Positions 33,553-43,933 of a DNA stretch of 64,000 bases are shown here, in pieces. The stretch comes from Saussurea involucrata (taxonomy: Eukaryota; Streptophyta; Magnoliopsida; Asterales; Asteraceae). The stretch lies in NCBI GenBank assembly GCA_033807775.1, contig CM066317.1:39683870-39747869 (forward strand). The letters run 5' to 3'. The position numbers were made by a program, and so were the translations under genes. Within the stretch, counting starts at the first letter, position 1; each line of letters opens with the position of its first letter. A model generated the notes under the pieces. That model saw only the letters and a program-made list of their open reading frames with translations. It was not told the DNA's origin and did not search any database.

Positions 33553-34849
33553 CAGCAGCCTCAGTTGTGAGAGAGCCAGCGTATAGACACCTCCTCTGGC
33601 CATCTTGATTCCATGGCCTTCCCTCTATTGCTATTTCTTTTAAAATCACAAGGTTCCGGGGCTCCTCTACCTAACACTCACAAACGATTTATTTGACCTG
33701 GAATATAGTCCACAACCTTTCCTCTAACATTCACAAACGATTCTTTGGCTTGGGAGGCTTCAGCAAAAAATTCCCGGACTAATGATGCATTAGTGCGGCG
33801 ATTGGCAGTGGCAATGGTTGCCCAATCTTGCGCTATTAGTGTATCTTTGATAAAAGGATTAGCTTCTACGAAGTCGGGGTCGAAACCCCTCTCTAAATTC
33901 AACTTCCGAGTGCAAATACACTCAAAGTGGGCTCTAGTTGCGGGGGAAGTGAACTGCCTCGGTATCCCACTGGGGGCATGAACAGTCCCCACAGTGGACA
34001 AATGTGGACTTTCAGATGGGTTTTGTTCACTCCCCGTATTAGTATCACTAGAAGAAGAACTTAAAGAGGGTTCGATACCCTTACCTTTTCTCGATGCTTT
34101 TCTTTTAGGCTTTGCGGATGATGCCTTCTTGGTTACACCAGATCGTGTAACCACCCCCTGCTCCTCTGGAGTGTTCTGGTCGGTGTTTCCTCTCTGTGGG
34201 AAGCGGTGCGGACATCCTCCACACTATCAGCATTTTTGTCTTGGGGAATTTCTACAGTCTGAGTCTGCTCCTTAATCTTTTTCTGCCTTTCTTCTTCGAC
34301 TCTTTTTCTTTCTTCTTCCTCACGTGCCAAACACTCGTCTTCTGTTTTTTTCTTTTCTTGCTCGAGAATCCTTGCCTCTTCAGCCTTCTTTCGTTCTTCC
34401 TCCTCTACTCGTTTTCTCTCCTCTTCTTCTCTAGCCAATCTTTCGGTTTCTTCCCTCTTCAATCTCTCCTCCTCTTCTCTTTTTAATCTTTCCTCTTCCT
34501 CTCGGCGCTTTCTCTCGGCTTCTTCCTTCCTTATTTTGATTTCCGCGACCCTTTGGTTGAATTCATCTTGTAACCTCTGCATTTCCTCATCCTCTTGCAA
34601 ATCTGTATCATCAAAAGGGGTTTGAACAGAGCCCGAGACCCTTGATGATGATACGGCTTTTGGACTCTCTGGTTTGGACGAACTCGCGTCTGCAACATTG
34701 GAGATGACCGGAGGTTCGCCAGAGATCGGTGGGGTTCTATTGAGATCGCCGGTGACGGCCTCCAGTGGTTGGTCTTCGTTGGTTCGGTGGTGGACCGCCG
34801 GACGTGTGGGTGCCTCGGGATGAGAGTTTAATCTTTTGCTTCTAGCCAT
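33553..34849 (-). pseudogene. Athila ORF3, N-terminal part
   Basis: It starts at ATG 34849 (MARSKRLNSHPEAP). A long Glu/Arg/Lys coiled coil (REEEERLKREEEERLKREE-type, 34290-34560) is followed by a frame change near 34150 and the plant-transposon-protein block RGFDPDFVEANPFIKD near 33870. A TGA at 33680-33678 breaks it, and Copia-B interrupts it at 33552. The second half is at 14146-14868. The coiled coil plus domain order is typical of Athila ORF3. Function is unknown. Confidence 0.78.
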
Positions 34850-35307
34850 TTTAGGGTTTTGGGATTTGTCTGGTTCGTGAAAAAGAAAGAAGAAGATGAA
34901 AAGTGTAGGTGGTTTATGGAGAGAGAGAGGCTTTATTTTTGAAAAGGAGGGGTTTTTGGCTTTTGAAAGGGAACGGTTTTTAGGAGAGAGAGAGAGAGAA
35001 GGACAATGATGGTTCTCTTGGGAATAGGTGGGGAGAGGACAAGTGGCAGGAAAGGATGACATATGTGTAAGAAAAAGTATGATGTGTGTCAGCCTTGGGC
35101 CCCCCAAACCGTCTCTTCATAAGTCAGACCGAGAGTGAGGAGCGCAGTGACCAGCCTCTGACCACTGCGAACCTTTTTGTTCCAAAAAGTGCTAAAATTC
35201 TCCTACACACATAGAAATAAACTACCATGCAGAATTAAAAATACCAACTTTAATAAAAAGACAACAATTAACTAAAATAAAATATTTACAAACAGCGTTG
35301 ACTTTCT
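34850..35307 (-). other. Athila spacer between integrase and ORF3
   Basis: It contains a GAGA/CTCT-rich stretch near 34980-35000 and no supported gene. An upstream extension of the ORF3 frame exists, but ATG 34849 fits better. Confidence 0.6.
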
Positions 35308-36948
35308 CTAACCATAGTGAGGTGGAGAGTGGGCGGGGATGTGGGCACTCTCATGCAGAAAATGCTTTACCCTTTGCCCATTGACTTTAAAGATCTGACC
35401 CGATTGTGGAGATTTCAACTCTACTGTTCCGAAAGGACTCACCTTGACAATGGTGTATGGTCCCGTCCATCTTGATTTTAGTTTACCTGGAAAGAGTTTG
35501 AGACGGGAGTTGAACAATAGTACCTGTTGTCCTTCCATGAACTCCCTATGGTTGATCCTACGATCGTGCCACATCTTGGTCTTCTCTTTATACAACTTTT
35601 CGTTCTCATAGGAGTGATATCGCAACTCCTCTAGCTCATGTATTTGTAAACTCTCTTTGATTCCCGCAACATCCTCACTCATGTTAAGCTCTTTAAGGGC
35701 CCAAAACGCCTTGTGCTCTAATTCAATTGGTAAATGGCAAGCCTTGCCAAAAACTAATTTAAATGGAGACATTCCCAAAGGAGTTTTGTAGGCCGTTCGA
35801 TAGGACCAAAGAGCATCATCAAGTTTGGTTGACCAATCTTTTCGGTGCGGTTTAACAACTTTTTCCAAAATCCCTTTGATTTCACGATTTGAAAGTTCAG
35901 CCAAACCATTGGTTTGTGGATGGTATGTGGTGGCCACTCTATGATGTATGTCATATTTAGCAAGAACCGAGGCCATGACTTTGTTTATAAAATGGGTGCC
36001 TTCGTCACTAATCAATGCCCGTGGTGTTCCAAATCGAGTGAAAATATTTTTATGCAAAAATTTCACCACGGTGTTGGCATCATTAGAGTGACATGCAATG
36101 GCTTCTACCCATTTCAAAACATAGTCTACCGCAACCAAGATATAAAAATTATTGTTGGAATTTGGAAAAGGTCCCATGAAATCGATTCCCCAAACATTAA
36201 AAAGTTCAACCTCTAAAATGTTGTTAAGAGGCATTTCATTTCTTTGCGATATATTCCGCGTACGTTGACATTGCTCACAAATTTTCACAAATTCATACGA
36301 GTCTTTAAAAACATTGGGCCAAAAGAATCCACTTTGCAAGATTTTTGCCGCGGTACGGTTTCCACCGAAGTGGCCACCGTAGTGGGATGTGTGACAACCA
36401 TGGAGTATTTGATGTTGCTCACTCCCATGGAGACAACGCCTCAATATTTGGTCTGCCCCTATCTTGTACAAGAAAGGATCGTCCCAAACGTATTGTCGTG
36501 TGTCGGGTAAAAACTTTTTGAATGGTTGTCCACTCATCCCGTGGGGCTTAAGTCCACTTGCTAAAAAGTTTGCAATATCAGCATACCAAGGAATGTTATG
36601 ATGTTGAACAGATAGTAATTGTTCATCGGGAAAAGTTTCTTTTACCAGAGTGGGATCAGGAGTGGGATCAACAGTGCCCACTGTCTTCTCGAGCCTGGAC
36701 AAATGGTCGGCAACCTGATTGCTTGTTCCTTTTCTGTCGACGATCTCAAGGTTAAATTCTTGCAGCAATAAAACCCATCTAATCAACCGTGGCTTGGAAT
36801 TAGCTTTGTTGATCAAATATTTGATCGCTGCATGATCTGTGTGCACTATGACCTTCGTCCCTATTAAGTATGACCTGAAACGATCAAAAGCAAACACCAC
36901 CGCAAGTAATTCTTTTTCAGTAACAGGTGTAATTAATCTGAGCTTCAA
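35308..36948 (-). pseudogene. pol: Athila pol: RNase H end and integrase
   Basis: The frame opens within RNase H (TEKELLAVVFAFDRFRSYL, then HTDHAAIKYLINK). The integrase zinc region is HGCHTSHYGGHFGGN ... CEQCQRTRN near 36300-36430. The catalytic core has WGIDFMGPFP, ALISDEGTHF and the usual E downstream of HPQTNGLAE. The C-terminal part ends with GPYTIVKVSPFGTVEL. It is separated from the RT part by a one-base frame change near 36935, where NYT-VTEKE is expected. About 546 codons are open, so it decayed late. Confidence 0.9.
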
Positions 36949-37669
36949 TCAGTGTTTTACTTGCATAATAAATGGGGTGAAAAACTTTGTTCTTTTTCTG
37001 TCCGAGAACAGCCCCCACAGCCCAATCGCTGGCATCACACATCACTTCGAATGGGAGTGACCAGTCAGGAGTGGTCACTATGGGTGCTGTGACTAATGCT
37101 TCCTTGATTTTTTCAAAAGCTTCTCGGCATTCTGTGGTAAATATGAAGTCTTTTTCATGTTGTAACAGGTTACATAGGGGTTTTGTAATTTTCGAAAAAT
37201 CCTTGATGAACCTCCAATAAAAACCTGCGTTACCCAAAAAACTTCGAATACCTTTTACCGTTGTAGGTTCGGGAAGTTGTGCCACTACCTCAAGCTTGGC
37301 TTTGTCAACTTCCAACCCTCTTTTTGAGACAAGGTGTCCTAAAACAATACCCTCTTCAACCATAAAATGACATTTTTCCCAATTTAAGACTAGGTCGTGG
37401 GTCTCACATCTCACTAGGCTTTTCTCTAAATTTCCCAAACAATTGTCAAATGATGTCCCTATCACAGAAAAATCGTCCATAAAAACTTCTATGGTATCTT
37501 CTATCATGTCGGTAAAAATGGCCATCATACAACGTTGAAAAGTGGCGGGGGCATTACGCAATCCAAATGGCATTCTCCGGAATACAAAAAGTGCCGTAGG
37601 GACAAGTAAAGGTGGTCTTTTCTTGGTCCTCGGGTGCAATGTGGATTTGGTTGTATCCGGAGTATCCAT
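36917..37669 (-). pseudogene. pol: Athila pol: RT C-terminal half and RNase H start
   Basis: VFRRMPFGLRNAPATFQRC begins the frame; the RT active site is FMDDFSVIG near 37470. WRFIKDFSKITKPLCNLL and the RNase H start FEVMCDASDWAVGAVLG follow. The frame is shifted by one base against the upstream RT part, at a T run near 37580. Confidence 0.9.
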
Positions 37670-39074
37670 CTAGAAAATAATAAAATTCCTTTCCCGCTAA
37701 CCTATCAAGCATTTGATCGATGAAAGGTAAAGGAAAGTGGTCTTTCTTAGTGGCCAAGTTGAGTTGTCTATAGTCCATGCATATCCTCCATCCCATGACA
37801 GTCCTAGTGGGAATGAGCTCGTTCTTTTCGTTCTTCACTACAGTCGTCCCTCCCTTTTTAGGGACACATTGGACGGGGCTCACCCAACTACTACTAGCAA
37901 TGGGATAGATAATACCGGCATCTAACCACTTCAAGACTTCTTTCTTAACTACCTCCTTCATGATGGGGTTCAACCTTCTTTGAGGTTGGACTTTCCCCGG
38001 GTGGTCACTCTCCAAATTAATCTTATGTTGACATAAAGAGGGGCTAATTCCTCGAATGTCCGCTATGGTCCAACCAATTGCCTTCTTATGCTTCATCAAT
38101 AAATCGATCAGGAGTTGTTCTTGTTTCTCACTAAGTTTGGAAGAGATAATAACGGGAAGTTTATTATCTTTAGCGAGATAAGCATATTTTAAATGGGAAG
38201 GCAATGGTTTAAGCTCTAACTCGGGGGGTTGTTCCATTGAAGGGGGTTGAACATTTCTATCCTTAAAGTCGAGAGGTTCAAAAGCTGCAACCATTTCGTT
38301 ACACTCATCCTCAAAAGTGTCATCACTCTCAGATTCAGAGTGCGCACTATCACTCCTCACTGTGGGAACTGTTCTCCCCACTGTGGGCAGTGTGTCAATA
38401 CTGTGGGTTCCATAAATCGAACTCAAGGCAAAGCAATCTTCGGTATCTATATATTTAAGAGACTTAAAAACATTGAATGTCACCTCTTGGTCATTAACTC
38501 TCATCGTGAGTTCCCCTTTGTGAACATCAATCAGAGTACGTCCGGTTGCAAGAAACGGACGCCCTAAGATGATTGGGATTTCTTTATCGGCCTCATAATC
38601 TAGAACTAGAAAATCGGCGGGGAAGATAAATTTATCCACTTGGACCAAAACGTCTTCTATTTTTCCCTTGGGATAGGCAATGGACCGGTCGGCTAGTTGT
38701 AATGTCACGGTTGTGGGTCTAGCCTCTCCAATACCTAACTTCTTAAAAGTGGACAGCGGCATCAAATTTATACTAGCTCCCAAATCATAAAGTGCTTGAC
38801 CTACTTCTTGTCCTCCTATTGTGCATGGAATGGTGAAACTACCCGGGTCTTTTAACTTAGTTGGAATCTTGCTAGTAAGAAGGGCACTACATTCTTCGGT
38901 CAAAGCCACAGTCTCAAATTCACCCAACTTCCTCTTTTTGTTCAAAATATCTTTTAAAAACTTAACATAGCTTGGCATTTGCTCAAGAGCTTCTACCAAG
39001 GGTATGTTAATATGAAGCTGTTTAAAAATGTCTAAATTTTTTTTAAACTGAACCTCGACATTTTTAGGCTTCAT
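37554..39074 (-). pseudogene. pol: Athila pol: protease and RT N-terminal half
   Basis: The protease has LYDLGASINLMPLS, the Athila form of the D-x-GA active site, then IILGRPFLATGRTLID. RT starts near LNPIMKEVVKKEVLKWLDAGIIYPI, with WVSPVQCVPKKGG and ICMDYRQLNLATKKDHFPLPF. It ends by frameshift at YGTF, near 37580. The frame is joined to gag across a TGA at 39075-39077 (FPH-stop-MKPKN), probably a decayed Arg codon. Confidence 0.9.
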
Positions 39075-40764
39075 TCAGTGAGGAAAACGTATGCTTCGTG
39101 GGTCAATCTGAGTTTGTTGTGGTATTGCCATTGGAACAGTAGGTTTTGGAATAGGTCCAAGAGTGGGAAGGTCAGGGATGTCAGTCCCCACTGTGGGGAT
39201 CACAGTGACTTGAGGAGTGCCCACTGTGGTGATCACAGTGGGTATTTGAGGCGAATCATCAGACTCAAAAACGATATCTTTCAGATCCTTTCCACTCCTC
39301 AGTGTTATGGACTTGACATGTTCAGGTCCTTTTCCTATCACCCTAGCTTGCTCGGTATCACTAGGTAACGTTCCTGGTGGTCTATTCTTAACTTCAATGG
39401 CTAACTGTCCTACTTGGGTCTCTATATTCCTAATGGCTGCTTGAGTTTGATTCATAAAACCCTTGAGAATTGATTCAAGTGACAGTTGGGTCTCAGCGGG
39501 TTGAGTAGATCGTGATTGGTATTGTTGTGAGGATTGGCCTTGGTGAAAGTTTGGTGGGTTCTGCCCACTGTGATGTGAGTTCTGCCCACTGTGATGTTGC
39601 TGAAATCCAGGGGGTTGTGTGGTCTTGATTGGCCATGACTCGCCCCGTGGGGTTGGAGTCCTTGATTTCCAGACCAAGAGAAATTCGGATGGTTCCTCCA
39701 ACCTGGATTATAGGTTTGCGAAAAAGGATTGTTCCATGGGTGGTCCCTATGACATTAACAGATTCGGGATTTGCCGGACAAAAATCGAAAACGTGCTCTT
39801 CTCCACAGAGGGAGCAGTTTTCAGGGAGATGCGTTGCGGAATTGACTTGGCCTCTATTTTGATTTAAAACGATTTTGGTCAAGGCCACTAATTGCGCATT
39901 CATGGTTTTAAGTGCCTCGTAATCGATGGTGTTGGTCTTTGGCATGGGTGCTCTCGGATTTGACCATTCGGTATTGTTGTTGGACACTTTTTCTAAGATT
40001 TGATATCCTTCGTTGTAAGTCATACTCGTAAATGTTCCACCGGCTGTTGCATCTAAGATGATTTTGGCTACATTGGAAAGGCCATTGTAAAAGGTCTCCA
40101 ATTGGATGCAATGAGGGATGCCATGGTGTGGGCACTTTCGAAGTAATTCTTTAAATCGTTCCCATGCATCCGAAACAGCCTCATCTTCTTCTTGTCTAAA
40201 CAAAATAATATCATTTCGAAATCTTACATTCCTTGTGGGAGGAAAGTATTTTTGTAAAAATTTATCCGCAAGATCTTGCCAAGTGATTATCGAGTGAGGT
40301 GCATGTGCGTTCAGCCAAGACTTTGCCTTGTCCCTTAATGAAAAAGGGAAAAGCCTTAGTCTTAATGCCTCATCACTAACACCTTGCAACTGAAAGGAAT
40401 CGGTCATTTCTAAAAAGGATTTTAAGTGTGAGTGCAGATCCTCAGATGGCGATCCTCCAAATTGACCCATGGCTTGGATCATTTGAAACATCACCGGTTT
40501 GAGTTCAAAATGCGTTGTTTCAAGGACGGGCCTTCGAATCCCGGAGCCTAAATCACTAACTCCGGAAGTAGCATAGTCTCGTATTTTTCGATCTTTGCTA
40601 TCGGCAATCGTGATTGTGGTCTCCACTACAGGTGGCGGTATTGCAGCCATGTTTACAGTGGGGATCACAGGGGGTTGTCGATTTCTGTTTCTGCGTCTTC
40701 TTCGAAAAGTTTTCTCTATTTCAAGATCGATTGGTAACAAAGTTTCGTGTTGTTGCCTTGGCAT
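39075..40764 (-). pseudogene. gag: Athila gag
   Basis: It starts MPRQQHETLLP. The Athila/retrotransposon gag core is FLEMTDSFQLQGVSDEALRLRLFPFSLRDKAKSWLN in sense, followed by WQDLADKFLQKYFP. The knuckle-like CSLCGEEHVFDFCP lies near 39790. A frame change near 39650-39700 moves the C-terminal third into a second frame that runs to 39075. That third contains PTVGT repeats encoded by CCCACTGTGGG-type DNA. Confidence 0.88.
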
Positions 40765-40842
40765 GCAACACGAAAAGCTTAGAAAAACGAGTTACTCGGG
40801 CTCGAACAAAAACTAATGTCTTGAGATTTAAAATCACTCCAG

Positions 40843-40860
40843 TCCCCGGCAACGGCGCCA
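40843..40860 (-). promoter_or_regulatory. Athila primer binding site (tRNA-Asp type)
   Basis: The minus strand reads TGGCGCCGTTGCCGGGGA, the well-known Athila/gypsy site complementary to tRNA-Asp. It lies 43 bases from the aligned LTR border, which is unusually far. Confidence 0.9.
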
Positions 40861-40903
40861 AAAACTTATCACGTGCGAAATATGTGTTTTAATCGCAGTG
40901 GGT

Positions 40904-42469
40904 TGCAATCTGTCCACAGTGGGAAGTGCAAGTGTACACTGTCCACTATGATCGTCACAACAAGTAATAGTTGGTAAAATACCAGAATCGAATCCACAGG
41001 GACTGGACAATCAAGACAATACGGTTCTTATGAGCTCCTTTTACAAGTTTCAACTAGAGAGGAAAATAATACTTGGTTTTGTTTGGTGAAAATAGCTACT
41101 TTAATGATTTTACTAAATGTTAAAAAGGAGGAATGTAGGTTGGATTTTCCCTAGATTTTATCTCAAATACTCGGTCCTTAGAAGTGATCCTAGTATTCGT
41201 GGTGGACATTTTCGCTAGAAAAGCCCGGTTACAAAATACTCACACCGTTAGATAAAAATCCCATACTCTTAGTACTTGTTGTTTTGTCAATGGTAATCTC
41301 TAAATGGACCTTTTCAGGCCTCGATGGAATGTGTAGAGACAAATACTCTAAGTGTTTTTAATACACAAATTAGCTTGCCTACTACTCCAGTGGGTAGAGA
41401 TTAGCTCACTATGCCGACCTCACTCTCGTAAGTGTCATAAGAATTCTTTCGAATCCCCTAGCATCATTCAAGCTCGTGTCACTGTGTTCTACTCATTTCT
41501 AAGTTAAGAACTAGACTTTAGATCCTTGCAAGTGATCGGCTTGTTCGCATCTTTGGGTAAATATCGAGAATGAATGACCAAAACAACAAATATTCTAAGT
41601 ATAAAGATTACTCAAGCATTTTTAATAAAATCCAGGTACTTCTCCTTCCTACATCCCAAAGGATGTTTAGCCTAACATTTCCGAAATAAAGAAAACAAAA
41701 GATGAAGATTTGCACATAATAAAACTGATAGTGGATTGAATAGTACTCACAGTGGGGAACGAGAATTCGTCCCTGTCCACTGTGTTTTACGAACTACAAT
41801 TAACTTAGGAAAGGAAATTACAGAAATTAAAGCTAAGTTAATGCAGTAATTAAAAGACTAAAACTAATGTGGTAGATGAGAGAAATTAAAGCTATTCAAC
41901 TATCTAAACTTAACCCAAGATGATTGTAAGATTCCAAGATTGTAATAAATGAACCCAAGTGCTCCTTTATATACTAGGAGAAAGAGTTGGGTATTACACA
42001 AAAGAGACGAGTCTTCCAATGGGTAAAAACTGATGTGTTGTGGCAGAAATCAGCACCTTGTGCAAACCAATTACCCAATGGACCCTTTTCCAAGTCAATC
42101 TCCAAGTACATAAAGGAGTACTTGTTGCAATCTTCAATGTAGCTGCCATTTTGTACTTCCTCCAGCCATTTCCCTGCTAATGAATCTTCTTCCTCCAGCA
42201 AATTAAGTCCCAACTAGTAGTTTCTTTTGTCTTTCTTGATCAGCTCGAATAGTGGGCAGCCGGAGTGGGCACAACAGTGATCACTGCAGGATAAAATGTG
42301 AAAAACACCCAAATTCTACCAAAAAGTTTATTAAACACTAAGGTTCGCTCCTTTTGCTCATTTTCGAGATTTATACCAAGAATGGGGGTTTTGAGAGGCG
42401 GAATGACTAAATTTGACAGAATAAAATAGGAAATACAAGGAAATAATAACTCTAAAAATATAGTTATCA
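40904..42469 (-). repeat. Athila 5' LTR (right copy)
   Basis: It has the same length as the left LTR, with about 13 differences. A TATA box on the minus strand lies near 41967-41976. The true inner border may be nearer 40874 (TGCGAAAT), which would leave about 13 bases to the primer site. Confidence 0.9.
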
Positions 42470-42690
42470 GTGAGCATGACAAGTTTTGATTTTCACATAT
42501 TGTTCTTGGAAGATCAAATTTTCTTGGTGAAATTCTTTGCTGGTACTGAAGATGCTTGGATAGAACTTGAATGCAGAAGAGTTCTGGGAATATATGTCAG
42601 AAATCTGTACTTGTATGATTTTCAGTTGGCAATTGAGTCAAGGAAAGAGAAATGCAACTTGACAAGTCCAATAAAAAAGCTTGGTGTAAT
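42470..42690 (+). repeat. 221-bp target duplication, right copy
   Basis: It matches 11366-11586 with four mismatches. This copy keeps the Copia-A extra-ORF frame open where the left one has TAA. Confidence 0.93.
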
Positions 42691-43918
42691 AAGCAACTTT
42701 GATGGATTTGTGAGTGAAAAAGTTGGAAATGAAAGATTCATTTATTCTGAGTTCAACAAAATCTTTCTATTCAGATTGAATGATTTAGTAAAGTATAGTG
42801 ATGCTACTCTGAAGAAGACAGTAATAAAGATGCAGGCTTATGTTGAGAATGTCAGAGTTTATGTGAAAGAAAAATGTATCAGATGTGTCACTAAAAGACT
42901 TGAACTCAGAAACAAAATCAGAAATTGCAATGAATAGTTACTTTCAGAAGTAAATTCAAAGAAGTTATTACACAGAGATTTTGTCTTTCTAGCTGAATAT
43001 GAAGTATATGGTGTATGCTCAGATGAAATTGAGGAAGCTATTCCAGATACTATATCTCAAAAAGATGTCCAGATGGAAGATGCTGAACAAACAGAACAAT
43101 CTGAAGCTGAGTTATCTGTTGATTTGAATGCTACATTCTTGGAGTTTACATTGCCAAACTTCTTTAAACCAAAAGAAGTAGTCTTTCTGAGTGTTTATCA
43201 TGGTAGGTCAGAATTTTATCGATGGATGTGTGCTGAGTTAAAAAGGCTTCTAGGAAAGAAAAAGAGATCTGTATACTCTGACTATATGATCACTGGAATC
43301 AAAGAGTTGGTAGTTAAAAAGTTCAAGAAACATGATTACTATGGGTTTGAAGTGCTTAGAGAAGATGGAAAAGTTTACTATTTCACTGAAGCAGATTTTG
43401 ATGAAATCTCAGTCTTTGATTTCTACAAGTTATACTCTCTTCTATCAAATAAAGATTTTAGCAAGCTCAAGAAGGAAAGAGGAGCATTGGCCACAGTGAG
43501 AGAGGCTATGTTTTATATTCTGAGATGGCATGCATATACAGATTTTCAAATTGCTTTGTACGTGCATAGACCATGTGTATATCTCTCAAGGCCAAACAAT
43601 GAGCATGTTCAGTTAGAAGTTTTGAAATATGGATACGCGAGTACATTTCCTGAGTTGGGAATTGTGATGAAGAATAATCAAAAGCAAAAGATCTATTTCA
43701 GAGCTAGTGAAGCTGCTAAATACTGTTCTGGTACTCCCAGATTCATCAAATACAACTTGACCAAGAAAATTCAAAAAGGAGTTAAAGATGATAAAGTTGA
43801 AAAGACAGAGGAACTTATCAAAAAGATTGATAAAAGACTGACTTTGAGAAATGTTCTATTACTGAAGATTGTTCCTGCTCTCAAGGAATTTGATGATGAG
43901 AAATACATAAGTATTTGA
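42470..43918 (+). pseudogene. Copia-A extra ORF (aORF), right part
   Basis: It continues the 7970-11365 frame in the same phase. TAG at 42935 interrupts it, then it reopens to TGA at 43916. It includes SVYHGRSEFYRWMCAELKR, then MITGIKELVVKKF and FEVLREDGKVYYFTEADF (compare the second part of the Copia-B extra ORF) and ALYVHRPCVYLSRPN. The end is Lys-rich. It stops two bases before the polypurine tract, so the extra ORF fills the whole 3' end of the element. Function is unknown. Confidence 0.75.
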
Positions 43919-43933
43919 CAAAAAGGGGGAGAT
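43919..43933 (+). promoter_or_regulatory. Copia-A polypurine tract
   Basis: CAAAAAGGGGGAGATT spans the border to the LTR start TGTTAGATC. Confidence 0.9.

Larger units (their letters stand above)
11588..42469 (-). mobile_element. Athila-type Ty3/gypsy retrotransposon, minus strand, split by Copia-B
   Basis: Two 1,566-bp LTRs (TGCAAT...TTATCA on the plus strand) enclose, reading leftwards from 42469, a tRNA-Asp-type primer site, gag, PR-RT-RH-IN and an ORF3 typical of Athila. Copia-B interrupts ORF3. The LTRs differ at about 13 positions by eye. The element lies in the extra ORF of Copia-A, flanked by a 221-bp direct repeat instead of a short TSD. Gag and pol carry several frameshifts and stops, so this copy is inactive. 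CCCACTGTGGG-like motifs are scattered through all its parts. Confidence 0.92.

Noticed and set aside
34133..35107. Envelope gene in Athila
   Set aside because: ORF3 shows a coiled coil and a plant-transposon domain but no clear signal peptide, cleavage site or membrane anchor, so I call it ORF3 only.
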